DNA of 64,000 nucleotides from Larus michahellis (Eukaryota > Chordata > Aves > Charadriiformes > Laridae). Made by a program: the position numbers and the translations under genes. The DNA is taken from positions 97,712,200-97,776,199 of the forward strand of contig NC_133896.1 in assembly GCF_964199755.1 (NCBI RefSeq), in the 5' to 3' direction. Shown here piece by piece: positions 12,495-24,903 of this stretch; the stretch's first letter is position 1, and each line of letters begins with the position of its first letter. The notes below the pieces were generated by a model. It had not been told where the DNA came from. It made no database searches and saw nothing but the letters and a program-made list of their open reading frames with translations.

Positions 12495-12960
12495 GATGGG
12501 GCAGAGGAAAATTACTTCCCACTAAAAGTTGTGGGGGCTGCAGAGGGTGCATCAGGAGAAGCCAAGAGAAAGGGACCTGTTTAACCTGGAGCAGAGAAGG
12601 CTAAGGGGGAATCTACTTGCAGTCTTCAGTTATCTAAAGGAGGTTAAAGAGAAGACAGAGCCAGACTGCACCTGGAGGAGGCCAGTGAGAGGACAAGAAA
12701 CAATGGGCACAGGTTGCAACAAGAGAAATGCTCACTGGAGCTAAGGAAAAAAAGTCTTGTCTGGGAGGATGTTTCAGCATTGGAACAGGTTTCCCAGAGA
12801 GATTGGAAAATCCCCATCCTTGGAGATTTTCAAAACTCAACTGAACAGAGTCCTGGACAACACGATCTAACTTTGAAAATAGCCTTCCTCTGAGTGGGGG
12901 CCAAGGCTGGAGCCCTGCCAAGGTCCTGTCCCACCTGAGGTATTCTGTGACAGGTATACT
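12495..12960 (+). mobile_element. Old CR1 3' fragment
   Basis: Sense-orientation CR1 tail: tttaacctggagcagagaag, acaagaaacaatgggcacag, catccttggagattttcaaa. It is substantially diverged, and the terminal octamer repeat is not intact. The 5' boundary is approximate. Confidence 0.8.
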
Positions 12961-15889
12961 GTGAATGCCACAGAAGCCACCTATGCAACTGAACCCTGCC
13001 ACTGATGCTTCGTACAGCACCGTCTCTGCCACACCGGACTCTCTTCATACAGGCATTTCTGTCCCTTTGCCCCATGAGCCTTTCTTTGGTCTTTATGTTC
13101 TGCAAAGCTGGATCCCCACTGTTTGCATCAGGCCTCAACCCATTGTAAAGCGCTATGTAATAACAACATGTCTTGATCGTGATTCACAACAATAGCTACC
13201 ACCCAAGTTCTTGGCTCGCTGCGCAGTCCAATATCTAACGGCGTTCAGTTCAACCCAATATTATCTGCATCCCTCACCCCCTCTGACTCCGGCTTCAGAG
13301 CCTGGCCAGCGTTGAGCCCATGCTGTTCATGTTCGCAAACCCTAAGCACCCTGACTGCTGCTTGGAATGAAGAGGGAGCACTTGGAGATGAACTTTTAGC
13401 AGTGCAAGCTCTAGGGAAGGCTGAAGTCCTTGCTTGTCTGTCACTGATTTATTGATGCCTCCCTAATTGTGGAATGCCAACCATACATGGAGATCTGCAG
13501 AAAGAAAGGACTTGGCTTGAAGGAAAGAGAGGTCATAGCAGGCAAATCAGGCACAGGCACCAAGAAATGTTTTTGTTTTGTTCTGTTTTGTTTTTTTTTC
13601 TTTGCTGCTGCAGTGAATGTAATAAATGTGCATCTGCTGAGCTGTTTCTACTGACAGAGTTTTCCCTTGTTCCAGATTTGGCCTTAACTCTTCTCAGTAA
13701 TCCTGATTAGCAGTGATCTGCCTAGCAAGGGTATGTGTGCATGTGTATGAGACAGGGAGAGACAGCGCTCATTTCTAAAGCAGACTTTTTGTTCATCTTC
13801 TGCCAGCCATTTTTTGGACAGAGGTATTCTTTCCGTTCATTCTTTTGGATCCTAATGTAAGCATGAATTTGAAAATGATCTGTAGAAGTAAGATTTAATA
13901 AGCTCACTGACATAGTCACACACCAAGAAGGGAAAAAAAAAAAAAAGAGAGAACAAAAATCACAGACCTTTTCTCTAGACCTTCTTCTTTACAAAAGTGG
14001 GTACTTTTTTATTAAAAGTTCCTCTATAGCAAACACTAGAGAACAACATTTGTAAATTTTGGAGAGTGTAATCTGCAATAGTTCCTCTTGTACCACTGTA
14101 ACACACATCTTTTGCGCCCTCTTCTTCACTTTCCTCTCTTGAGATGGAGCAGAGCTCTGGTTTAGCAGCTGGCATCTGTTGCCTATTACAGCGGCTTAAG
14201 ATTTTACCTCTGAGGAGCAGAGGGGGAGCAGATTGGGGTCCCTGTATGTAGCTGCACACATCTCTTCTCTGGCACTTCACTCCACACGCCATCACTCCTC
14301 CCTTCTAGATTTGCTCTTCCAGACCCTCCTCAGACCAGCCCTCTCCCCCATTAGTCCTCTTCATGCACCATGCCTGGGAGACAGATCCTGTTGTTTCATC
14401 CCAGTACCAGAGCTAAAGAGCGTTGATTTGACAGCACACCAGAGAAAATGTGCAGTCTACTTCGGATTAATCATACTAATCGAACATTTTGAATCTAGCC
14501 TGCTGTGGCATGGCTGCACGCAGCATCCAAATTAGGGTCTACAGCAGACAAGCTGTCGTTAGATTGAGGTTTCTGAGTCACGCTATTGAAGCAACACTCG
14601 TTGTGAAGCATTTTGTTAATAACTTTTGTTGCAGAACCTTATCCCGACAAACAGTCTGAAAATGATACCACTCATAATTGCACTTACATCTTGTAGCACA
14701 GGGTTATTTTGTCATTTATTTATGTCAAGTGGCTGGGGTTTTTTGCTATTTTAAGCCTTCTTCACTGTAATCTGCAGGCTTGCTCCTGTCCTGCTTTGGT
14801 TGCTGTAATATAGCTCTGTTTATCAAAGCAGGTTTTCCCCCAGTGCGCAGACCTGAAAGTTCAAGCCTCGGTTCTAGTTCGGGTATAGAGCAAGTTGGCT
14901 GACAGAAGTTCAAATAAGGTGGAGAGAGCAGGTCACAGATGTGGCTGACCAAAGCAGAGACTCTACACAACTTAAGACACATTGGTTTGAGTACGGCTGG
15001 TGCTGGGGAGGCTGTAAGGAGGGAACGGCCTCTTGCAGCGCAGGCGCAAGGAGCAGCAGCAGCAGCAGGCTGTGTGTGGCAAAGTCTGCGCAGCACCTTC
15101 CTGCACTAAACTTGGACCCAGTCTCTGGAAATCTCTCACATTCCCCTGGCAACAGATTCACTTTCCAAAACAAAATGAACTAAAACAGAATCATTTCCTA
15201 TGAATGAAGTCGGGACGGAACATAAAACACAGGCGGGGAAATATATATATGTGACATACTTGAACCAGCAGAGAGAATGATTTCATCTAGCATCCAGCTG
15301 ACTAGTAAAGAGAGTCAGCAGCCCCCGAGGAGAAAGCCATTAACACACAAACACGTTTTATGCTGGCCAAGGTGAGAAAGGAAGGGCTGTAGGTACTGAG
15401 GTGACAGCTACTTTAGGATCAAAGGAGAAGGCTGAGAGGAAACTATAAAACTTAACTTCAGATCTGGATGTGGGAGGCTGTGTGAACAGAGGGGAAAACT
15501 TAATTAAATGTGGCAAACAATGACTATTTTTTTCTGGGGAAGGAGCAGCGATGATTTCACTTCCAAGATACTACACCTGAGCAAACATTATCCAAAGATG
15601 GCTTGAATTAGGACTTTGCTGCCAGTATGGTAATACAGATCTAACCTTGACTTCAAAGGCTAAGAAAAGTAATTGCGGGGGGAGGCTCTAGTTTGCCAGC
15701 GGTGCTCAGTATCCCTTCACTCTTCTGCAGAGGAGCTGGAATGGACAGTTGCTGAGCATTGCTGAAGATGCGGCCATCTCATTCACGCCCATCATTTCTG
15801 ACAAGACCAAACGGAAAGAAAGAAATAAGGTGGCACCAGTGCTGAGGCGGGTGGCCCAGAACATCAGCCAGGTGAAATGTTATAGCTAA
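12961..15889. other. Non-coding stretch, AT-rich subsegments
   Basis: No exon is supported. A poly-A run lies near 13928-13945 and a T-rich run near 13590. The 14450-14760 part is AT-rich and unique, with several TAAT cores, and could hold a conserved enhancer. Nothing else is seen. Confidence 0.5.
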
Positions 15890-17480
15890 CATAGCTCAGG
15901 GAGAAAACACGAGCATCAACAGCATAGGGTGGCCTACAGGTCACCAGATGTAGGCCTCATCACCATGACAAGTCTCCTGCAAACCATCAAGCCAGGAAGC
16001 AACCACCAGATTTCAACCACAGCCCAGGCTTTGGTGGTAATGGGGGATTTTATGCACCCAGCTAGTTGCTGGGACAGGAAGGCAGCAAGACATGGTTTGC
16101 CCAAGCAAGATCACACCAGTGCAGAGAAAGGAAAAGGAGTACAAGAAAAGAACAGCTTGACTTAGACTGTTGCTGTTGACCTTGAGCATAAAGAGGTTAT
16201 GTATAGGTAGTGAATCTAGGCTGGATTACTAAGAATTAGTATACAAGCATAGTAAAAGCAAGGAAAGTTAAAATCGGAAAGTCAAAATCAGAATGTCTTG
16301 GAAAAAAAAAGAGCTGGGGAATTATAGACTAATGAATTTAATTTCAATTACAGGAAAAATTCTGGAATGAATAATGAAAAAAGCTATTTGTAAGGAACTG
16401 GAATGTAATGGGATGAGTAACAACCAATATTAGCTTCATAGTCTAGTCTTGACAAACCCATCTAATTTCCTTTTAAAACAAGGAGACAGACCTCGCAGGC
16501 TAGTAAGGAGAAGCAGATGTCAGTATCCTGACTTGAGTAAGTCCTTCAACACTGTCTTGCATGAAATTCTCCTAAACCAGCAAGGAATGTGTGGTCTATC
16601 TAGTGCAGAGCAGACACAGAACAGGTACCCAGAAGTCTGTGAACAGGACTTCACTCTCCATGTACAGGAACCTATTCAACAGAGATGTACAGGTTTCTCT
16701 TAAACTCCAGTCTCTTGGTGACTTGGACTGTCAACCAGAAGAAGGATGATTAAATTTGAAGGGTGCCCAAAGCTGGAAGGATCTGCAAGTACATAGAAGA
16801 CAGGATTAAACTTTAAAAAAACCCCAACACAACAGCCTGACAAAATAAAGAGTCAGTCAGGGAAAAAAAAGAAAGGACACAGTAGGAATCCATGCAAGAC
16901 TCCACACTGAGGAATAACTGACTGCACAAATATGGATATGGAACTACTGGAGCTGAGGTTTAGCGCAGATTAAAAACTGAACTGTTTGTCATCAGTGTCA
17001 TGCTCTTGGAAAAGCCAAAAAAAGATGTGAGCTAATTAGACACAGTGCAGAAGAAAACAAGAATAACAAGAGGTCTAGAGAACATGATCTGGGAGGAAAA
17101 TATGAAAGACGTGGTAAAGGTTAGCCTTAAGAAAAGAAGACCAAGGATAAACACATGTCTTTAAGGTCATGAAAGATTGCAGTAAGGGGAGAAAGGCACT
17201 GGTCAGTTCTACCTACCCAAAATGAAGAGGTTAAGAAATAATAACAGTCTTAAACTGCAGTAAGAAAGATTCGAACTTGATGTTAAAAAAATATTAGGGC
17301 AAATAGATGGAAGCAATGCATCAAGTGTCTGGGCATGAAGCCTCCCTAAGTGGACCTTCAAGAACAGATTGGATAGCTGTCAGGAATGACAGATGCATCC
17401 TGACTCAGGGATCTAGGGGAGGGAAACAGAGGTTTGGGGGTAGTCAGCACCTCTTCTGGGGGAGATGGACTGATGATGAG
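15890..17480 (+). mobile_element. Ancient CR1-like LINE with endonuclease and RT remnants
   Basis: A long, degraded, sense-orientation CR1-type element. Near 15929-16090 the translation VAYRSPDVG followed by ALVVMGDFMHPASCW matches the APE-type endonuclease motif (GDFNHPxxCW). At 16310-16600 the nucleotide phrases for the start of the reverse transcriptase are recognisable (ggggaattatagactaatga; cctaatttcc-like; a diverged 'agtaaggctttTGACACAGT' counterpart). The 3' part near 17040-17180 carries the tail of ORF2. Stops and indels are frequent. The age is probably early amniote or reptile; the subfamily cannot be named by eye. Confidence 0.75.
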
Positions 17481-18697
17481 AGCTGGACAGGGTCCACTGT
17501 AAGTGGAGGGCCTTGTTAGGAGTAATCAGTGGGACAGGCAGGGCAGAGTACTAGAATGTTTCTCCTTCCCCCTTCCTCAGTCTGCTCCCCCAAACTTTCT
17601 TTCCTCTCTGCACAGGGCCTGTTTCCGCTTACTCCCCTTGCAGTCCCTTATCTGCAGTAGGTGTCACTGATCTTTTTGTGCTTCCCCAGCTGCTGCTGCT
17701 GCACGCCTGAAGAGCAGGAAGGGCCCCGTGCAGACTAACCTTGTCCCAGGGAGGTGGAGGATGCAGGGCCAGATGGGAGAGCACCGAAAACCCTGGAGGC
17801 TTGTGGCTCCCAGTGCCAATGGTGGTATGGGGTGGGGAGACACCTATTGCTGCTGCAAAAGGAAAACTCTTTGCAGCCAGCACTGCCAGTGGGGACAGGA
17901 ACGGGGGGATATGCCTGCAGGAGGTGAGAAACTGGTGGTTTGCCTTCACACGTCCCCAGCAGCAGCCAGCGCCTGTCTCCTCTGGCCTAAGGAAAGAGAA
18001 AGACTGCAAGTCTGGCACCCAAGGCAACTGCTCATGTTGTTGGTGCCTTAGAGCATGTTACAGATCCCACTGACAGGAGTTTCTCACAACAGGCAGCTAT
18101 CAAAGGCAATCTGCATCTTTAGCCTGATCTTAACAAGGTTCTTCCCTTGGTTACAGAGCACCAATGTAAACAGAAGATGACTGGTGACCACAGGAGAAAT
18201 AGGTAGGATAAACTGAAGACCAGATAATTGAAAGTTACCATTGTGTTACTTCTGTTCCACAAAAATCTGCATTTGTGAATGGATTTGCACTACAGGGAAG
18301 CATAGTTTTAGGAGTAGAAGATATTATAAACCTACATATCATCCTTGGATGGCACAGTAGGGGTTGTTAGGTGTTCATACGCACAGATAAGTTGCAGGCA
18401 CACCTCTACTATCACTCACAACCACCTTTTCCTCCGTGTTCTCATTCTAAATTCAAATTGCGCCCTATGCTCTGCCCTGACAACCAAACGCTTCAGGACC
18501 TCTTAATTGTGCTTTCTGTTATTTGGGCTCAGAATAAAATTTTTCCCCACTGACATGATGGTATAGGCTCAGCATTTCAGCTGGCAAGTGGCAACTGAAT
18601 CAGTTGGAACTGCAGGTTCCAGCAATGAATGAAAAGCTAGCCCCTTAAGTGTTTAACATTAATAATGACTCTAACGTTCAACAGAAAACTTAGGATA

Positions 18698-18781
18698 CGA
18701 TTTTCAGCTTGTGTAAATTGGCTGATTTAGATTTCATTGAAAGTAACAGTGCCAGCACATCAACTAAGCAACCTGGCCCTG
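18698..18781. repeat. Fragment of an ancient palindromic amniote repeat (copy 1)
   Basis: It matches, with many differences, a common repeat that reads cagctggtgtaaatcagc ... ccattgaagt ... ctggccc. Here: cagcttgtgtaaattggctg, tttcattgaa, ctggccct. Low identity implies great age. Confidence 0.4.
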
Positions 18782-18886
18782 TAAGCCCAAAGAATCTAAA
18801 TTATTTACTTTCAAAGAAAGATTGGTTCTGTTTTCTTTGCCTTTCGGGTGCTCACAGATCATTTGTTCAATGGTAGTCTCATGTGC

Positions 18887-18930
18887 GTTGCTAAATATTA
18901 CTAATAATCATTTTGCATTGCATTAGCAAC
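18887..18930. promoter_or_regulatory. Inverted RFX-like half sites
   Basis: gttgctaa (18887-18894) and its exact reverse complement ttagcaac (18923-18930) are separated by 28 bp. Each resembles half of an RFX X-box (GTTGCYA). The spacing is far larger than a classical X-box, so function is doubtful. Confidence 0.2.
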
Positions 18931-19097
18931 TCAGCAGAAATGCACTTGGCTAGTACATTGGACTTCTTTCCTGGTATGTTTTTACTGGCAAAACCCATCT
19001 CTGAGTACTTATTTTCATTCAGCTGAACATTGGTCATATACACAAAAGGACCAAGAGACATCATGACACCCTATGTGTAGTAGACTATATTTCTATA

Positions 19098-19179
19098 GGT
19101 CAAATCCTCTTCTAGCATCAATCAACATTAAAAATCAGTGGAGGTGCAATGATTTCACAGACATAGGAGCCAGGTCAAA
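19098..19179. repeat. Fragment of an ancient palindromic amniote repeat (copy 2)
   Basis: Same family as the copy 400 bp upstream. Ends ggtcaaatcctc and gagccaggtcaaa are near mirror images, with aatcagtggaggtgcaatga in the middle. It covers the full palindrome more evenly than copy 1. Confidence 0.45.
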
Positions 19180-21577
19180 TAATCTTTGTCTCACACTCCT
19201 GCCTGATGGGCCATGCCCAGAGCACATGGCATAGCACTGCCCCTCCTGCTTCACCTTAGGCACCAACACCATACGCTTTGTTACCATGCGATTCCTTAGT
19301 CTCGCCCCCTGTCGGGTCCCCATCTCCTCTGCGAGGATGCTTTCCCCACATGCTGGGGTAAATAAGCGGGTTCAGCCAAACCCCGGTGCAGCCAGGGAGA
19401 AGTGACAAATGCTTTCTTGGTGTCAGAAGTGGCCCCCTTGTCAGAAATCAGAAGAATCATTTCCCGGTTACAGTAGCCTTCAGATACATTGATCCAACTT
19501 CAACCCCCAAATAAAGACACTGGGAGTGATATATTGGCTATTCTGTTTCGGTGACTGACCACTCGAGAGCAAGAATGCAGCTCCCAGAGGCGCGACACAA
19601 GGGCTTGAAGAGGTTGGCTGTATTTTCGTCCACTTAAAACTGGGAGAGGTGAATAGCTGCTGAAAGTGGGGAGGAGATTGATGGCTTTGGAAACTGCAAG
19701 GCCCTCTCCCTATGTGGGACAGCTTTGGTACAGACAGTCAGCTTCAAGCCTGACCTTGCCCTCCCTGACCTGTCAGTAACCTCAACACTGACCTTGGAAG
19801 GACCACACTTCTCCTGGGATAAGAACAGTTTAGGGAATAGGGGGAAAATTGGAGTGGTGATCAGGTCAAGATTATTTTATTTTCTAGGAGAAGACAGGCT
19901 ATGAGGTATGTAGAAGCTTGATGGCCTTCTCATGCTTTGGTATTCATGGCACAGCAACCTCACGCTGCTCACACAGCATTAGCCCCAAACATGGTGTGAG
20001 ACTGACTACCTCATTATGTTTCTGCTTGGAGCGCCTTTGCTGAGTCCCCATGTTCATCGCACTTTGGCTGCCATGACAGCAGTCAGACCACATCCCTGAT
20101 GGAATTTGTCGAGTCTCTCCTTCAAAAGTCATCAAGATCCAAAACAGGCTCTTTCCAGAATATTTCAGCAGCATGAGCCCCAAACCCATCTTGTCGCTCC
20201 CTGCTTCCCCCTGCAAGGAAATGCCCCCCTTCCCTAGGAACTGCCTCCCCCCTGCTTTCCCTTTCTCATAACCAGCCGTCCTCCACCGTCCTGTTTCTGT
20301 AAAACACTCAGCACACACGGCAGCTGAGGGGGAGGGACCGAGGGGCTGGTGGAAGCCACTCAGATTTCACATTTATTTAATAGCTGTGGCTGTGCTTGTT
20401 TGATTTATCTTCACACATACATTTGACAGATACAGTCTCATAAAAACTCCACAGAGCAAAAACACGAAAAAGGCCTGCAGCCATACTGTGTTAGCATGCA
20501 GCCTGGCTCCAGCTCCGGAGCTAAGCAGAGATCAAGCTCCCTGCAGCTGGCAACACCCCTCAGATGGGAAACTTTTGAGTTTGCAATACCCAAAAATGCA
20601 GGGTGCTCAAGCATCGCTGAACCTGAGTTCCCCAGGTATCTGGGCAAAAAATAAAAAAGGTGCTGATTTCCTCTTATTTTGAAATGTCCCGCTGCACTTT
20701 ATATAAATTGCTTAGTTCAAATAAACTTACATTTGGGTGGCTAATCTCATCCTTCCCCCAAATCCTGTGGGATACAGCAGTGTTCAGAATATCTGAAGGA
20801 AGCTTATGATTTTCATAGCTCTTCCAAAAAACCTCTCCCAAGTCACAGCACTTAAAGAGTGAGCTTGCTTCACCCTTACCTTGCAAGGACATTATAAGCT
20901 TGATGTATTTGTATTGCTCCTAACGTTCCCTTAAAAAACCGAGGTCTCATTAAATGAGTTGGGTTCATACTGCCATGGTTCCGATAAACACATTTTCACT
21001 GGAGTGGAACTGTGCCTTTGTACAATTTGTGCATAAAGCGGCTACTATATAGTTTGGGATACTGGCTCCACAAAAGCACAACCAACTTTAACATATGCAT
21101 ATTTCACAGTGGGGTTTTTTTTAAACAGGAGCACACCTGAAACTCTCATTTCCAGCGTCAAGAGAGGCAAAATGAAATAACTGTAAATGAAGTCACAAGC
21201 GTGTTAATGTTGCTCAAAGGTAGGACTCCAGCTGCATTCAGGTGGTGTTTTATTATGCGTATAAATAACAGCCCCTCCACTTCTCAGCGCTGGCAGCACG
21301 GTCTGGAAGAAGGAGCTCAGGGCCGAGACTGAAAGACCCTGTGTTCCAACCTGCTGCTGCGGTGGCCGCTTCGTTTCTTTATACATTACTCCCACTTATA
21401 AAATAAAGTTCTTCATACTTAACAATCACGCAGAGATAGGATAGATCTTGCTCTGTTAACAGAAGCGAATGTGAAGGCCTGTGTATCTGGCCCACAATTA
21501 TCTTGGCTGGTTAAAAACACTGTAGAAGATTAGTGGGAGAAATTGCGACTGCTTCTCTGTGGGCAAATAAGGTACTT
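19180..21577. other. Non-coding stretch without recognised genes
   Basis: No coding exon, RNA gene or well-supported element. A sequence near 19418 resembles a leucine tRNA primer-binding site but lacks supporting long terminal repeat structure. Confidence 0.5.
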
Positions 21578-21657
21578 GTGGTTCTCCCTCTCATTAGGGA
21601 CGGTTTTCCCCAGCTACAGAAATGTCATCTTTTCTGTTTTAGGTAAATAACTACGGA
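21578..21657 (+). repeat. Local duplication, copy A (about 80 bp)
   Basis: The segment around ctctcattagggacggtttt and aaatgtcatcttttctgttt recurs 318 bp downstream at 21897-21976 with roughly 85 percent identity by eye. No known repeat family is recognised. Confidence 0.8.
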
Positions 21658-21896
21658 GGATGCAATGAAGGTTTGGAAGCCTCATGTTTTCCTGACTTTG
21701 GATAATGTGGTTTTGTTTATGGTTTTCTCCTCTATCACTGATCTCCTAGCTGCGGTGCGGAGTCAGTGATGCTCTTGGTGCCATACCCACCCAGTTTTCA
21801 TAGTCACACTGAGCAGCGTCACCCCAGTCACAATCCATAGGTGCAGCTCAGTGGCTGGCAGGGAGTTATTTTCCAAAGGCGAGGAATTTCAGGCAA

Positions 21897-21976
21897 TGGT
21901 TCCCTCTCTCATTAGGGACAGTTTTTCCCAGCTATGGAAATGCCGTCTTTTCTGTTTTAAGCAAATACCTAAGAAG
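21897..21976 (+). repeat. Local duplication, copy B (about 80 bp)
   Basis: Second copy of the 21578-21657 segment (ctctcattagggacagtttt, aaatgccgtcttttctgttt). Flanks do not match, so the unit is about 80 bp and not a full 318-bp tandem duplication. Confidence 0.8.
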
Positions 21977-22837
21977 TTTGCAGACACCCTGCCTTCATGA
22001 TACACTCACCAGCTCTCCTGTTTTCTGAGGACACTAGACAAGGGTTGCAGATACTGCTCATCATGACCTGTCTTCTTCCCCTCCTCTTACTCTGTTGCTG
22101 GCAGATGAAAAACTTAATTCACCTTCATTAGTAGTTTCAAGGGGTGGAAGGACATGCTCCCAGACCGAGGGCCAGCTTCACACCACAGACTCCTCCTTTC
22201 TGGATTCTGCGCCACTTGAAGAGACATCATTTGTGGGCAATGTATTAATTACAACACCTGTTGCTGTACACATTGTTAGGCACAAGCACCACACACATTG
22301 GGCAGTGTCTGGGCTTGGACACTCAAAGCCTTGACCTGTGACAAACTGAGAGTGAAGACCCATGGTCTGATACGACTCCTTTCAGAAACAGGCCAGCCTT
22401 TGCCAGAGGTGGGACATGACAAGCTCCCTCAGAAAGCTGCAGGCAACATGGAAAGTCAGGTCCCTGGAGCACACAAAATGAAATAACCATATATGAGATC
22501 CGGCTACCACAAGGAGGGGGACTGTATCTCCTACGTATAAACGCAGAAAAGGACCCATCCTCACACTGGCAACATTGCCACCGGTATATAGCATTTCTAT
22601 CCCTCCTTTTTCATTCTGGATAGCTACAGAGCCGCAAGGAAGGTACTAACAAGCAGTTAAGGAATTCAGCCTGCTGGTTGGCTATGCAGGACTTGGGAGC
22701 TGGAGGGTGAAAGTGATGCATGGAAATTAAGTTAATTTTAAACCGCAGGCAAGAGAAGAGACTTGCTAGCAGTTACTTAAGAGAAGCTGCTGACTGTTTA
22801 AATACCATTAAGAAGATTAATGTCGGCCCGCAGAACC

Positions 22838-23260
22838 ACTGAAAAATTAGGGCTGAAAGGGACCTTGAAAGGTCAGACCAGTCCATCCCGCTAACCCAAG
22901 GCAGGATCACCTAAACCTCGGACATCCCTGACAGATGTTGCTTAACTTGATCTTAAAGCTCTCCACTCCCCAGGCAGCCTATTCTTTATTAGCCCTGTCA
23001 TTGGAAAGTTTTTCCTAACATCTAAATTGAGTCTTTCCTGCTGTGACTTAAGCCTTCTTTTTTCTTTTTTTCCTCTTCTCCATCACAGACAAGGAGCAAA
23101 GATTATGTCCTTTTATGTGCTTAAAGACTTCAGTTCTCTCCTCCTTTGGGTTAGAGAATTTCAGTTCTCTCAGGCTTCCCCGGTAGGTAATGGTTTCTGG
23201 ACTTCCGCTCACTCTCTCTGCTCTCCGCTGGGCTGGATCCAATTACCCCACATGTCCCCT
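22838..23260 (-). mobile_element. Older CR1 fragment, antisense
   Basis: Diverged antisense CR1 3' region with agggctgaaagggaccttga, then the typical ctccccaggcagcctattct and gtttttcctaacatctaaat phrases. The far boundary is uncertain. It is clearly older than the copy at 23898. Confidence 0.75.
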
Positions 23261-23897
23261 CAACTTATTTTCCATCACCTCAACACCATGACATAGCTGA
23301 CTCGCATTCAGCTTTTGATCCTTTTTCTGAAGAATTGCTACTTAACCCATCACTCCCTCCTCAGTACTTGGGGAGTTCATGTTGCTGCTCAAGTGTATGA
23401 CTTTCCACTTATCCTAATTCAGCTGCCTCTTGTTTCTTCCAGACCATTTCCCCAATTTGCCCCCATAGGTTTTAGATCGAGTCCTGCCCAACATATCTAC
23501 GGTTTCATTTCATGCATAAAATATGACGCCCTTATGTTTATTCTTCATAACAAAAGAAAAAAACAAAACATTAAGCCAAACTGAATCGGATGCAGGGTGA
23601 AACCCCACTCAAAACCACCGTTCACCTGAACAAGAAGTTGCTGGCAGCAGCACCCTGGGTGAGGTTATTCAAGTAGCTTTGCACCTACTTTCTACACCAG
23701 CATGTTGTCCCAAATGGCTTCAAGCACCAAACAACCTGGACATCAACACCAGGTTACTGCAGCCTGGCCTCTCTTGCTCTCAGCTCCACCTAACACCTCC
23801 TTTGGGGTTTGCTGTGTCTCCCTCCCAGCTCTCTTTGGCACACGCACCCTCTTTTTCCCCCTCACCCCAGCCACTCCTCGCCTCCCCACCACAGTCA

Positions 23898-24232
23898 GAG
23901 AATCATAGAATGGTTTGGGTTGGAAGGGATCTTGAAGATCACCTAGTTCCAACATGGCAGGGACACCTCCCACTAGACCAGGCTGCTCAAAGCCCGATCC
24001 AGCCTGGCCTTGAACACTTCCAGGGATGGGGCATCCACAGCTTCCCTGGGCAACATGTGCCGGTGTCTTGCCACCCTCAGAGTGAAAAATTTCTTCCTGA
24101 TATCTAATTTACATCTACCCTCTTCCAGCTTGAAGCCATTACCCCTCGTCCTATCACTACATGCCCCTGTAAGAAGTCCTCTCCAGTAGGCCCCCTTCAG
24201 ATACTGGAAAGCCCGATGGGACCTTCCCTGGA
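23898..24232 (-). mobile_element. CR1 LINE 3' fragment beside a CpG island
   Basis: Antisense CR1 tail beginning agaatcatagaatggtttgg and running about 335 bp through the conserved 3' UTR and ORF2 end. It is 5'-truncated where the (AAAT)n tract and CpG island begin at about 24240. Divergence is low to moderate. Confidence 0.93.
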
Positions 24233-24262
24233 CTAGGGCTCAGGGGAGTGCAGCGGGAGAGA

Positions 24263-24283
24263 CAAAAATAAATAAATAAATAT
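24263..24283 (+). repeat. (AAAT)n short repeat between CR1 and CpG island
   Basis: Four AAAT units (aaataaataaataaat) at the junction of the CR1 fragment and the CpG island. It also supplies AATAAA motifs on the plus strand. Confidence 0.85.
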
Positions 24284-24299
24284 GGTAAAAATATCTTTT

Positions 24300-24720
24300 A
24301 TTTCCCAGAAGTGGCGAAGGACGGGGCCCGGCCAGCAACTTAGCCCGTAAACCCGGCACCGCCGGGCAGGCTGGGGGTAACCACCTGCGCCCGCCCGCCA
24401 AACCCTCTGCCGCCTCCACGGGGCCCGCCGGCCGGCCCCGGCCCGCGACGGGCAGCGCGGCCCGTGTCTGCCCCCTACCGGAGCGGCGGTTGGCTGCCGG
24501 GCGCGGAGCCCGCGGGAGCCGTTGGAACCGGCGGGAGCCGTTAGGCCGGGCGGGCGAGGCTCCCGCCTCAGGCTGCCTCCCCGGGGCGGCCGGGCCCTGC
24601 CTTGCTGGCAGGCGTGAGGGCGAGGCGCGGAACTTCGCCGCCTCCGTACCGCCTGGCTGGGGTGAGCCGCCCGGCAGGTCACTGCTCGGAGGCCCCCCCC
24701 CGCCGCCGAAATGAAAGGTG
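24300..24720. promoter_or_regulatory. Strong CpG island with no assigned gene
   Basis: Very dense CpG (for example gcccgccggccggccccggc) over about 420 bp, comparable to the NEPRO and TAF13 islands. Long frames on both strands are Ala/Gly/Pro/Arg-rich composition effects. It lies 2.7 kb beyond the 3' end of the SPIRE-like gene. A possible splice donor (atgaaag|gtgtcc) occurs near 24718 on the plus strand. The best reading is a promoter of an unassigned transcript, perhaps a long non-coding RNA. Confidence 0.6.
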
Positions 24721-24885
24721 TCCCGGCTCAGTCCTGACCGCCCCCGGCTGGCTTCAAGGAGCAGCGGGCACAGAGTTGACCCGGGGAGGAAACAAGATGA
24801 AAGTAATCTCGCCCAGGCAGATCTCCCTCCTCTGCTCCCAGTGCCCCGGTCCAGGCTCCTGCCGTTAGCAGTAGTAATAATGAAG

Positions 24886-24903
24886 ACTACTTTTCCCATT
24901 TGC
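24886..24903 (+). promoter_or_regulatory. ZNF143-like motif downstream of the CpG island
   Basis: ACTACTTTTCCCATTTGC keeps the spacing of the ACTAYRNNNCCCR promoter motif bound by ZNF143, with one mismatch at the R position. Its location beside a CpG island fits known ZNF143 promoters. Confidence 0.3.

Noticed and set aside
19418-19432. Sequence resembling a leucine-tRNA primer-binding site of an ERVL-type element
   Set aside because: No long terminal repeat with proper ends precedes it and no internal retroviral sequence follows, so an endogenous retrovirus cannot be supported.
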